Below, piece by piece: positions 33,703-41,830 of a stretch of 64,000 nucleotides of DNA. The translations under genes were made by a program, and so were the position numbers. The stretch lies in contig NZ_AGTS01000072.1 of the NCBI RefSeq assembly GCF_000238595.1, forward strand, positions 44,499-108,498. The letters are read 5' to 3'. Source of the stretch: Acidovorax sp. NO-1 (lineage in GTDB: Bacteria; Pseudomonadota; Gammaproteobacteria; Burkholderiales; Burkholderiaceae_C). Within the stretch, counting starts at the first letter, position 1; the number at the start of each line of letters is the position of its first letter. Below the pieces are notes generated by a model. That model did no database searches. It saw only the letters and a list, made by a program, of their open reading frames with translations, and was not told the origin of the DNA.

Positions 33703-34692
33703 ATGCCCCTGTTCATGAATCGCATCAACCGCCGCGCCACGCTGGCATTGCTGCTGGCCCCTGCGATGGGTGCAGCGCTGCCCGCCCACGCGCAGGCCTA
33801 TCCCGACAAGGCCGTGCGCGTCATCGTTCCGTTTGCTGCCGGTACAGCGACCGATACGATTGCGCGGCTGGTGGGCCAGCACATTGCAGACGCGCTCAAG
33901 CAGCCCGTCGTGGTGGACAACCGGGCGGGCGCCAATGGTGCCATCGGGGCCGACGCCGTCGCCAAGGCCCGCGCCGACGGCTACACGCTGCTCGTGACCA
34001 CCAACACCACCCAGGCTTCCAACCTCAGCCTGATGAAGTCCATTCCCTACGATCCGCAGAAGGACTTCGCGCCCATTTCGCTGCTGGGCAAAGGCGCTTT
34101 CGTGCTGGCGACGCGCGCGGATGCGCCCTTCAGCACGCTCGCCGAGTTCGTGGCCCATGCCCAGAAGAACCCCGGCAAGGTGAGCTACGGCAGCGCCAAC
34201 AGCTCCGGCATCATCAGCGGGGCCACGCTGGCGCTCAAGTCCAAGCTGGACCTGATCCACGTTCCGTACAAGAGCGGCCCGGCTGCGCTCAGCGACGTCA
34301 TGGGCGGCCAGACATCCAGCCTGTTTGTGGATATCCAGTCCGCGCTGCCGCACCTGCGCAGCGGCAAGCTCAAGGCGCTGGGCGTCACGAGCGCGCAGCC
34401 GCATCCCTTGCTGCCCGGCGTGGCCAGCCTGGCCAGCGCACCGGGCATGGACAACTTCGACCTGAGCTACTGGATTGCCGTGTACGCCCCGGCAGGGACG
34501 CCCGCGCCGGAGCTGCAGACACTGAACCAGCAGGTGGTGCGGTTCACGCAATCCAAGGAAATCATCGCCCGGTTTGCCGACCTGGGCTTCACCGTCGAAG
34601 GCAGCACCAGCGCCCAGCTGGACGAGTTCACACGCAGCGAGATCGGCAAATGGCGCAGCCTGATCCATGCCGCGGGGATCACGCCAGAATGA
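33703..34692 (+). CDS. TctC-type (Bug family) tripartite tricarboxylate binding protein
   Basis: A 329-residue periplasmic binding protein: Sec signal peptide ending ALPAHAQ (about 30), then YPDKAVRVIVPFAAGTATD, the VDNRAGANGAIGAD motif, and YDPQKDFAPISLLG. These bind carboxylates or other small molecules and are very numerous in Burkholderiales. AAGGAGACATCC before the ATG is a good ribosome-binding site. No TctA/TctB genes are seen. Confidence 0.9.
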   Translation: MPLFMNRINRRATLALLLAPAMGAALPAHAQAYPDKAVRVIVPFAAGTATDTIARLVGQHIADALKQPVVVDNRAGANGAIGADAVAKARADGYTLLVTTNTTQASNLSLMKSIPYDPQKDFAPISLLGKGAFVLATRADAPFSTLAEFVAHAQKNPGKVSYGSANSSGIISGATLALKSKLDLIHVPYKSGPAALSDVMGGQTSSLFVDIQSALPHLRSGKLKALGVTSAQPHPLLPGVASLASAPGMDNFDLSYWIAVYAPAGTPAPELQTLNQQVVRFTQSKEIIARFADLGFTVEGSTSAQLDEFTRSEIGKWRSLIHAAGITPE

Positions 34693-34700
34693 GGATCCTC

Positions 34701-34728
34701 GCTGCGCCGGTCCGCGGACCGGCGCAGC
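34701..34728. terminator. Perfect 28-bp palindrome between convergent genes
   Basis: Arms GCTGCGCCGGTCCG and its exact complement with no loop, flanked by CCTC and GAGG further out. It sits between the plus-strand TctC gene and the minus-strand kinase gene and can serve both as a terminator stem. No T-run follows. Confidence 0.5.
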
Positions 34729-34741
34729 GCAAAGTGCGAGG

Positions 34742-35779
34742 CTATTCGTCAGGGCGCTGGGCCCACTCCCATCCCAGCCGGGCCAGCGGCCCGGCCTTGC
34801 GCCCGGTTTCCTCGGCGTCGGCCGAAGCAGCACTGCCGTCGGCCGCCCGCTGCGCAATGCCATACAGGATGGCCGCCATGCGAAACAGGTTGTAGGCCAT
34901 GTAGAACGACCAGTGCCCCTGCACGTCACGGCCGGTGGCCGCACTGTAGTCAGCCAGGTACTGCGCTTCGGTGGGAATGCCCAGCGCGGGCAGGTCCAGC
35001 CCGCCCATGCCGCGCCACAGCGCGGGCGGCACATTCCAGGCCATGCAGTGGTAGGCCAGGTCGGCCAGCGGATTGCCCAGCGTGGAGAGCTCCCAATCCA
35101 GCACACCGATCACGCGCGCCTCGGTGGGGTGAAACACCAGGTTGTCGATGCGGTAATCGCCGTGCACCAGCGTGGTCTCGTCGCCCGGCGGCACATGCGC
35201 CGACAGCCAGTCCATGAGCTTGCGCATGTCGTCGTCCAGCGGCACCGAGAGTGCCCGGCACTGGCGCGACCAGCGGTCGATCTGGCGCTGCACGTACTGG
35301 CCGGTGCGGCCGTAGTCGGCCAGGCCCACGGCGACAGGGTCCACGCTGTGCAGCGCGGCGATCACGCGGCCCATTTCGCGGTAGATCGCGCCGCGCTCGG
35401 CAGGCGTGCTGCCCGGCAGCGCCGGGTCCATGAACACGCGGCCCTGCAGAAACTCCATCACGTAGAAGGGGGTGCCCAGAATGGTCTCGTCCTCGCAATA
35501 GGCCAGCATGCGCGGCACTGGCACGTCGCTGCCCTGCAGCGCCTGCATGACACGGTATTCGCGGTCGATGGCGTGCGCCGACGCCGCGAGCTGGCCGGCG
35601 GGCTTCTTGCGCAGCACGTAGGCGCGATCGCCCGCCGTGACGCGAAAGGTGGGGTTGGACTGCCCCCCTGTGAGCGGGGCCACGGCGATGGCCTCGTCAC
35701 CCGCGAGCCCCTGAGCACGCAGGTAGTCCGTCAGCGGCACCATGGGCACGCCCTGCAGCAGCGAATCGGCGGCGCTCAC
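34742..35779 (-). CDS. APH-fold phosphotransferase (ACAD10/11 N-domain, LvaA-like)
   Basis: A 345-residue kinase-fold protein of the APH/choline kinase group: PTFRVTAGDRAYVLRKKP (ATP-binding lysine), the Brenner motif HGDYRIDNLVFHP and IGVLDWELSTLGNPLADLAY. Proteins of this type paired or fused with ACAD10/11-like dehydrogenases phosphorylate 4-hydroxyacyl-CoA (LvaA in levulinate catabolism). It overlaps the SDR gene by 4 bp and lies two genes after such a dehydrogenase, which supports that role by context. Confidence 0.82.
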   Translation of the reverse strand: MSAADSLLQGVPMVPLTDYLRAQGLAGDEAIAVAPLTGGQSNPTFRVTAGDRAYVLRKKPAGQLAASAHAIDREYRVMQALQGSDVPVPRMLAYCEDETILGTPFYVMEFLQGRVFMDPALPGSTPAERGAIYREMGRVIAALHSVDPVAVGLADYGRTGQYVQRQIDRWSRQCRALSVPLDDDMRKLMDWLSAHVPPGDETTLVHGDYRIDNLVFHPTEARVIGVLDWELSTLGNPLADLAYHCMAWNVPPALWRGMGGLDLPALGIPTEAQYLADYSAATGRDVQGHWSFYMAYNLFRMAAILYGIAQRAADGSAASADAEETGRKAGPLARLGWEWAQRPDE

Positions 35780-36552
35780 AGTGAACTCACCAGGTGTGCA
35801 CCATCCACCGCCACCGTCGCGCCCGACATGGCAGCACCGGCGTCGGAGGCCAGCAGAAGCAGCGGCCCGTCCAGGTCGGTCATCTCGCCAAAGCGCCGGC
35901 TCGGGATGCGGCTGCGCAGCTTGTCGCCCGCCTCGCTGGTGAGGAAGTCGCGGTTCAGATCGGTCACCACGTAGCCGGGTAGCAGCGCATTCACACGGAT
36001 GCGGTGGCGCGCCAGCTCCAGCGCCATGGCCTTGGTGGCCTGCACCACCCCCGCCTTGGAGATGGCATAGGGCGCCACGCCACCGGCAACACGTTCGCCC
36101 AGGATGGAGGCCACGTTGACGATGCTGCCGCCTTGCCCGGCCGCCACCATGCGGCGGGCCGCCTCGGTGGCCACCAGCCAGCAGCCCTTGAGGTTGGTGT
36201 CCAGCACCTGGTCGAAGTCCTCTTCGGTTTGCTCCAGCAGCGGCCGCGTCACCGTGACGCCGGCGTTGTTGATGACCACATCCGGTGTGCCCCAGCTGGG
36301 GAGCGCGTCAAAGCAGGCGCGCACGCTGGCCGCATCGCTCACGTCCAGAGACAGCGCGCGGGCCTGGCCACCCGCGGCGGTAATGCCACCGACCACAGCC
36401 TGGAGCTTGTCGGCGCGGCGCGCCGCCACGGCCACGCGGGCGCCCACCGACGCCAGCAACTGGGCGAAATGCGTGCCCAGGCCACTGGATGCGCCGGTGA
36501 CCAGCACCACGCGCCCGTCCAGGCGGAACCGGCTCAGGACGTCCGCGCTCAT
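35776..36552 (-). CDS. SDR-family NAD(P)-dependent oxidoreductase
   Basis: A 258-residue classical short-chain dehydrogenase: TGASSGLG cofactor motif, NNAGV, catalytic Ser in VNVASI, and the YxxxK motif YAISKAGV. It ends MSGATVAVDGAHL, as usual. It overlaps both neighbours by 4 bp, locking it between the acyl-CoA dehydrogenase and the kinase. In the levulinate pathway the matching step is reduction of a 4-keto to a 4-hydroxyacyl-CoA; that role is inference. Confidence 0.88.
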   Translation of the reverse strand: MSADVLSRFRLDGRVVLVTGASSGLGTHFAQLLASVGARVAVAARRADKLQAVVGGITAAGGQARALSLDVSDAASVRACFDALPSWGTPDVVINNAGVTVTRPLLEQTEEDFDQVLDTNLKGCWLVATEAARRMVAAGQGGSIVNVASILGERVAGGVAPYAISKAGVVQATKAMALELARHRIRVNALLPGYVVTDLNRDFLTSEAGDKLRSRIPSRRFGEMTDLDGPLLLLASDAGAAMSGATVAVDGAHLVSSL

Positions 36553-37745
36553 GCCTGGCCTCCCGCCGCTGCTGCCTCCGCCTTCTCGGCCTGGTGCACC
36601 AGCTTGCGCGCCATGCTCCAGCGATGCACTTCGCTCGGGCCGTCGTAGATGCGAAAGGCGCGCATGTCCGTGAAGATGCGCATCACCGGCGATTCGGACG
36701 TGACGCCCGAGCCGCCCAGCATCTGCACGCTGCGGTCCACCACACGCCACTGCGCTTCGGAGCACACCACCTTGGCGCGGCTCGATTCGAAGTTGCACTT
36801 CTCGCCCTGGTCCAGCAGCCACGCCGTGTGCCAGATGTGCAGGCGCGCGGTGTGCAGGTCCATGTCGTTGTCGGCCAGCATGAAGCCCACGCCTTCGTGC
36901 TCCACCAACGGCTTGCCAAACGCGTTGCGCTTGCGGGTGTAGGCCAGTGCCGCGTCGTGCGCCCGCCGCGCCTGGCCCAGCCATCGCATGCAGTGCGTCA
37001 GGCGCGCGGGCGCCAGGCGCACCTGGGCGTAGCGAAATCCCTTGCCGATCTCGCCCAGCACGTCGGCGGCGGGCACGCGCAGGTTGTCAAAACGCAGCAC
37101 GCCATGGCCACCGGTAAAGCAGGCATCCATGGCGTCCATGCTGCGCTCCAGCGTGATGCCGGGGCGGTCCATGTCAGACAGGAACATGGTGGCCGAGCCA
37201 TCTTCCATGCGCGCCATGATGATGGCGTAGTCGGCCCCCTCGGCGCCCGTGATGAACCACTTGACGCCGTTGATCACATAGTCGTCGCCATCGCGCACGG
37301 CGGTGGTGGCCAGCATGGAGGGGTCTGCACCGGCACCGGGCGCGGGCTCCGTCATCGCAAAGCATGAGCGGATGTGGCCAGCCACCTGCGGGCGCAGCCA
37401 GCGCTCTTTCTGCGCGGGTGTGGCCACCTCCTCCATCAGGTGGATGTTGCCTTCATCGGGCGCGTGGATGTTCAGCGCCGTGGGGCCCAGCCACGAATAG
37501 CCGGCTTCCTCGAACACCGCAGCCTTGGCCACATGGCTCAGGCCCAGCCCGCCCATCTCGCGCGAGGCATGGGGCGTGAGCAGGCCGGCCGCGCGGGCCC
37601 GGGCCACTAGCTCGCGGCGCAGCGCTTCGCTGGGGCCGTGCGAGGACTGGCGCTCGTCGTTCTCAAGCGGGATGACCTGTTCGGCAATGAACTGCCGCGT
37701 TTTGTCGCGCAGCGCCTGGATGTCGGGGGACAGGTGGAAATCCAT
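36549..37745 (-). CDS. ACAD10/11-like acyl-CoA dehydrogenase
   Basis: A 398-residue FAD enzyme with the acyl-CoA dehydrogenase layout: N-terminal helices, CFAMTEP near residue 130, WFITGAEGADY, the helical C-domain with RKRNAFGKPLVEHEG, QMLGGSGVTS, and the end IYDGPSEVHRWSMARKL. The PDEGN segment and DGPSEVH (Asp before Gly where other ACADs have Glu) match the ACAD10/11 group. In that group the flavin enzyme handles 4-phosphoryloxyacyl-CoA. Start MDFHLSP, with AAGGAGAGC as ribosome-binding site. Confidence 0.88.
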   Translation of the reverse strand: MDFHLSPDIQALRDKTRQFIAEQVIPLENDERQSSHGPSEALRRELVARARAAGLLTPHASREMGGLGLSHVAKAAVFEEAGYSWLGPTALNIHAPDEGNIHLMEEVATPAQKERWLRPQVAGHIRSCFAMTEPAPGAGADPSMLATTAVRDGDDYVINGVKWFITGAEGADYAIIMARMEDGSATMFLSDMDRPGITLERSMDAMDACFTGGHGVLRFDNLRVPAADVLGEIGKGFRYAQVRLAPARLTHCMRWLGQARRAHDAALAYTRKRNAFGKPLVEHEGVGFMLADNDMDLHTARLHIWHTAWLLDQGEKCNFESSRAKVVCSEAQWRVVDRSVQMLGGSGVTSESPVMRIFTDMRAFRIYDGPSEVHRWSMARKLVHQAEKAEAAAAGGQA

Positions 37746-37789
37746 GCAAGCTCTCCTTCTGGGTTCGATATCCCACAGAAATTATTGAT

Positions 37790-37842
37790 AAAAACAGGCT
37801 TTAGCGCTTATAAATAAAGCGCCAACAGCTATACAAACAATA
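37790..37842 (-). repeat. Dispersed repeat family 2, copy 5
   Basis: On the minus strand: TATAGCTGTTGGCGCTTTAT then TATAAGCGCTAAAGCC. It lies just downstream (minus direction) of the acyl-CoA ligase stop, between that gene and the dehydrogenase. Confidence 0.7.
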
Positions 37843-37896
37843 GCACACCGAGGCGCAGGCACTGCCCCTGTGCCGCCCTGCAGCCTGCGCGCGCCA

Positions 37897-40032
37897 TCAC
37901 GCCAAGGCCGGCTCCGCAGCCGCCACGGGCTGCGCGCCGGAGCCCGCGGCCGCGCCGCACTCCACCAGCGCGTCCACCACCACGGCGCCCTCACCAGCGG
38001 CCCCCACCATCACCGGGTTCAGGTCCACCGAAGCGATGGCGCCGCGCGCACCGGCGATCACCTGGCCCACGGCCACGGCAATGTCGGCCAGGGCGGCGAC
38101 GTCCAGCGGCGGATCGCCGCGCACGCCGTCGATCAGCGGGGCGATGCGCAGGGTGCGCAGGGCCTGCACCACCTCCTGCTGGCTGAAAGGCGGCAGCAGC
38201 ACGGCGACGTCCTGCAGGGCTTCGACGTATTTACCGCCGTCGCCCACCACCACCACCGGGCCAAACACGGGGTCGATGCGCGCGCCGACCATGAACTCGT
38301 GCTGCCCCTTGTGCATGGCGGCGACGATCACGCCGTCACGGGCCACGCCCATCTCGGTCATCTTGGCGTCAAAGCGTCCGTACAGCTCGCCGGCCTGCTC
38401 CGCACTGGCCACCCCCAGGGCCACCAGGCCATGTTCGCTCTTGTGCGGCACCTCGGCCGAGCAGGCCTTCACCACGGCGCGCCCACCCACGGCGTCGAAC
38501 GCGTTGCGCGCCTCCTGGGCCGAGCGGCACAGGTACATGGGTACGGTAGGCACCCCATGGCGTGCCAGCAGCGCCAGACTGTCGGCCTCGTTGAGGAAGC
38601 CCTGCGCGCCCTGCGGAACGACCACCGTGGGCAGCGTGGGCCAGGCGGTGCGCTCGCGGCGCATCAGCGCCGTGTGCCCCGCCACCTGCGCCAGCACGCC
38701 CAGGGCCTCACCCTCGTTCGGGAAGGTGGCAATGCCCTGCGCGCGAAAGGGCTCGGCCACGCTTTCCTGCCAGGCGGCGACTGCCACCGGCTTGCCCGTG
38801 GTGGCCTCGAACGCTGCGGCATCGCGCGCGAAAGCCTGCACGTCGTAGCCCGCGCCCGCAACCGGAATGTTGATGAAGAACAGGTCGGCTGCCGGGTCCT
38901 GCGCCACGGCGGGCAGCACCTTGCCGAACAGGCCGCTGTCGCTCAACAGCGCCGCGGTGATGTCGATGGGGTTGCTGGCCGTGGCAAAGCCCGGCAGCTG
39001 GGAGGCCACGGCGTCCTGCGTGTGCTGCGCCAGTTCGGCCAGCGGCAGCCCCTCGTCGTCGGCGGCATCGGCGCCCATGACGCAACTGGCGCCCGAGTTG
39101 CTGATGACCACAAGGCGCCTGCCCTCGGGCCGCCAGCCTTTGAGATACGCCTGCGCCGCGCGCGCCTGCTCGTGCGGGTCGCGCACGCGCCAGATGCCAT
39201 GGTGGCGAAAGAAAGCATCCACCGTGCGGTCCTCGTTGGCCAGTGAACCCGTGTGCGAGGACGCCGCTTTTTGCCCCTGCGCCGAACGCCCCGCCTTGAT
39301 GGCAATGATCGGCAGGTCGCGCTCGCGCGCGTGCGCTGCGGCGGCCGCCAGCATCTCGGGGTTGGCGATGCTTTCCAGGTACAGCAGCAGCAGCTTCACA
39401 TCGGGATCGTGGGCCACGGCCAGGGCCAGCTCGCCCACCGTCACGTCGGCCTCATTGCCCGTGGCGTGCACATGGCGCACACCCAGGCCGCGCCCGCGCA
39501 GCAGGCCATAGGTCATGGCGCTCATGCCGCCACTCTGGCTGACGATGCCAATCGGCCCGTCCATGGGGGGCACCTCGATGAACATGGTGGAAAAACCCGC
39601 GATGGCGCCCGTGCCAAAGTTGGCCAGTCCCTGGGTATTGGGACCGTACAGCCGCATGCCTGCCGCGCGTGCCTTGGCCACCATGTGCTGCTGCAGTTCC
39701 AGCCCCGCGGCACCGGTCTCGCCAAAGCCCGAGGCAATGATCACGGCCGACTTGACGCCGCGTGCCGCGCAGTCCTCCACGGCCGCCACCGTCTTGTCGC
39801 CGCCCACCACCACCAGGGCCAGGTCCGGCACTTCGGGTAGGGCGCCGAGCGAGGCATAGCTCTTGTGACCCTGGATCTCCGCACGCGACGGGTTGATGGG
39901 ATAGATCGCACCCTGGAAACCATGGCGCTGCATGTAATAGATCGGGCGCCCGCCGATCTTGTGGATGTTGTCCGAAGCGCCAATGATGGCGACCGAACGC
40001 GGATTGAGAGCGGAAGTCAGGAGGTCTTGCAT
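37897..40032 (-). CDS. ADP-forming acyl-CoA ligase (acetate-CoA ligase family)
   Basis: A 711-residue single-chain ADP-forming acyl-CoA synthetase: CoA-binding domain (NPRSVAIIGASDNIHKIGG), the succinyl-CoA-ligase-like domains with SQSGGMSAMTYGL and the His segment KAASSHTGSLANEDRT, and a C-terminal ATP-grasp domain (VVKACSAEVPHKSEHGLVAL). I chose the ATG at 40032 (MQDLLTSALNPRSV); ATGs at 40059 and further up are possible. It would activate the pathway acid with CoA. The minus-strand operon continues through a repeat to the dehydrogenase. Confidence 0.88.
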   Translation of the reverse strand: MQDLLTSALNPRSVAIIGASDNIHKIGGRPIYYMQRHGFQGAIYPINPSRAEIQGHKSYASLGALPEVPDLALVVVGGDKTVAAVEDCAARGVKSAVIIASGFGETGAAGLELQQHMVAKARAAGMRLYGPNTQGLANFGTGAIAGFSTMFIEVPPMDGPIGIVSQSGGMSAMTYGLLRGRGLGVRHVHATGNEADVTVGELALAVAHDPDVKLLLLYLESIANPEMLAAAAAHARERDLPIIAIKAGRSAQGQKAASSHTGSLANEDRTVDAFFRHHGIWRVRDPHEQARAAQAYLKGWRPEGRRLVVISNSGASCVMGADAADDEGLPLAELAQHTQDAVASQLPGFATASNPIDITAALLSDSGLFGKVLPAVAQDPAADLFFINIPVAGAGYDVQAFARDAAAFEATTGKPVAVAAWQESVAEPFRAQGIATFPNEGEALGVLAQVAGHTALMRRERTAWPTLPTVVVPQGAQGFLNEADSLALLARHGVPTVPMYLCRSAQEARNAFDAVGGRAVVKACSAEVPHKSEHGLVALGVASAEQAGELYGRFDAKMTEMGVARDGVIVAAMHKGQHEFMVGARIDPVFGPVVVVGDGGKYVEALQDVAVLLPPFSQQEVVQALRTLRIAPLIDGVRGDPPLDVAALADIAVAVGQVIAGARGAIASVDLNPVMVGAAGEGAVVVDALVECGAAAGSGAQPVAAAEPALA

Positions 40033-40070
40033 GGCAGTAGGTGTGTCTCGGTTATTCATGGAGTGCGGCT

Positions 40071-40198
40071 TGTGAAACCGGCGCGAGGCAGGCGAGGGCC
40101 GCCGTGCAAGGGTCGCCAAGCCGTGCAGGCGGCGCTTTGCTTGCGTGCACTGGCGGCGTCCCCCTTCAGGGGGAAGGCGCGAAGCGACTCAGGGGGTC
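40071..40198 (-). repeat. Dispersed repeat family 1, copy D
   Basis: Read on the minus strand, the TctC stop TGA is followed directly by CCCCCTGAGTCGCTTCGCGC and the element. The centre is degenerate compared with A and B. Sense orientation with respect to the TctC gene. Confidence 0.65.
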
Positions 40199-41195
40199 AG
40201 TCAATCTTTGCCCCGGAGGCTTTCACCACCTTGGCCCACTTGTCGACCTCGGCCTGCAGGAAGTTGCCGTAGGCGACCGGCGTGCTGTAGGCGGCAGCAA
40301 AACCCTGGGCGTCAAAACGCTGGCGGATATCCGGGCTTTCCAGCACGGCCTTGAGCTCGGCGTTGAGCTTGGCCACCACCTCCTTGGGGGTGCCGGCGGG
40401 CGCCAGCAGGCCGTTCCAGGCGATGGCTTCATAACCCGGCAGGCCGGATTCCGCCACGGTGGGCAACTCGGGCGCCACAGGCGAGCGCTGTGCGCTGGTC
40501 ACGCCCAGGGCCTTGAGCTTGCCGCCCTTCACATGCGGCATCGACGACAGCATGGTGTCGAACATCAGGTCCACCTGTCCGCCCATCACATCGGTCAGCG
40601 CGGGGGCGCTGCCCTTGTAGGGAACGTGAGACATCTTCACCCCGGCCATGGCGCTGAACAGCTCCGCAGAAAGGTGGGTGGACTGGCCGTTGCCCGACGA
40701 TGCGTAGTTCAGGCCGTCCTTGCGACTCTTGGCCAATGCGATGAGCTCGACCACGTTGTTGGCCGGCAGCGCGGGGTTGGCCACGATCACCAGCGGGCCG
40801 CTCGTGAGCTGCGAGACAGGCGCGAAATCCTTGGTCAGCGAATAGTTGAGCTTGGGGAACAGTGCCGGATTGATGGCATGTGCCGTGGTGGCCACCACAA
40901 GGGTGTAGCCGTCGGGTTCGCTGCGGGCCACGGCCTCGGCACCCAGGTTGGCGCCGGCGCCGGGCTTGTTGTCGATCACGAAAGGCTGGCCCAGGCGCTC
41001 CTGCAGCTTCTGCGCGACAGCGCGCGCCACGATGTCGGTGGGGCCGCCTGGCGGGTAGGGCACGACCAGCTTCACCGGCTTGTTCGGATAGGCCTGGGCA
41101 AATGCCAGCGGCGAGGTGGCGGCGCACAGGGCGGCGCAGGCCAGGCCAATCCAGTGGCGGCGGCTCGTCAGGCGGGAAAGGGAGGTGTTCATCAT
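40197..41195 (-). CDS. TctC-type (Bug family) tripartite tricarboxylate binding protein
   Basis: A 332-residue periplasmic binding protein: Sec signal peptide (ending SPLAFAQ), [36 protein letters not shown] and [12 protein letters not shown]. Same family as the gene at 33703 but clearly a different paralogue. It sits inside the IclR-led operon, so it probably captures the pathway substrate. Confidence 0.9.
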   Translation of the reverse strand: MMNTSLSRLTSRRHWIGLACAALCAATSPLAFAQAYPNKPVKLVVPYPPGGPTDIVARAVAQKLQERLGQPFVIDNKPGAGANLGAEAVARSEPDGYTLVVATTAHAINPALFPKLNYSLTKDFAPVSQLTSGPLVIVANPALPANNVVELIALAKSRKDGLNYASSGNGQSTHLSAELFSAMAGVKMSHVPYKGSAPALTDVMGGQVDLMFDTMLSSMPHVKGGKLKALGVTSAQRSPVAPELPTVAESGLPGYEAIAWNGLLAPAGTPKEVVAKLNAELKAVLESPDIRQRFDAQGFAAAYSTPVAYGNFLQAEVDKWAKVVKASGAKID

Positions 41196-41266
41196 GGCTT
41201 GTCTCCTTGGGTGATGTGTTGTGGATGCCGGTGAATGAAAAGGACCGAAAGGAAAGAGAGGGGGCG

Positions 41267-41659
41267 CTAGGGCGCAGGCGCAAAGCGCACCAGCGTGCGC
41301 CCCTGGTGGTCGAAGAAGCCGGCGTGCACGCGATCGCCGATGTGCACGCCCGCTGTGGCATGGGCCATCAGGCGCGGCCCCTCATCGAGCTGCACCAGCG
41401 CCAGCGTGTAGGGGGCCAGTGCGCGGAACTCGTCCGACGGCGCACGCGCCACCTCGGTGACGGCGCACACCGTGGCCGCGCCGGCCGCATCGCGCCAGTC
41501 CAGCGCCCAGCGTTCGCCGCAGTGCTGGCAGGCGTAACGCGCCAGCGTCTGCGTGCCGCCGCAGGCCGTGCAGCGCTGGTAGCGCAGCACGCCATTGCGC
41601 AGGCCGTCGGTGAAGGGGGCGGCCAGGGGGCGCGGTGCGGCGGATGTGTTGGTGTTCAT
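41267..41659 (-). CDS. DUF35 / Zn-ribbon OB-fold protein
   Basis: A 130-residue protein with an N-terminal zinc ribbon (CTACGG and CQHCGE, about residues 31-52) and a C-terminal OB fold. DUF35 proteins pair with thiolase-like partners and bring acyl-CoA to them. The thiolase-like gene lies just upstream, so the two probably form one complex. The start at 41659 (MNTNTSAAP) is chosen because the frame further upstream runs into repeat copy E. Confidence 0.88.
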   Translation of the reverse strand: MNTNTSAAPRPLAAPFTDGLRNGVLRYQRCTACGGTQTLARYACQHCGERWALDWRDAAGAATVCAVTEVARAPSDEFRALAPYTLALVQLDEGPRLMAHATAGVHIGDRVHAGFFDHQGRTLVRFAPAP

Positions 41660-41697
41660 CTCAGTTGTCCTTAGTGCTTCGCGCCACCCAGGGCGCA

Positions 41698-41819
41698 TGA
41701 AACTGGCGCGCCCCAAACCAGGGCAGCCGAGCAAGGGCCGCCCCGCAGCGAGGGGCTGCGTCCCCCTTCCCACGCGCAGCGTGAGAGAAGGGGGAAGACG
41801 CAAAGCGTCTCAGGGGGTT
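41698..41819 (-). repeat. Dispersed repeat family 1, copy E
   Basis: On the minus strand: CCCCCTGAGACGCTTTGCGT about 13 bp after the thiolase-like stop, then the GGGGCGGCCCTTGCTCGGCT block and GCGCCAGTTTCATG. Sense orientation; it separates the thiolase-like gene from DUF35. Confidence 0.8.
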
Positions 41820-41830
41820 GTCGCCTCACT

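Noticed and set aside
30081..34692. A complete ABC or tripartite transporter in the catabolic group
   Set aside because: Only binding proteins are present; no permease, ATPase, TctA or TctB gene lies in the group.
33397..35106. 569-codon open frame on the minus strand spanning a TctC gene and the kinase gene
   Set aside because: Crosses the palindrome and both real genes; its reading has no recognisable domain.
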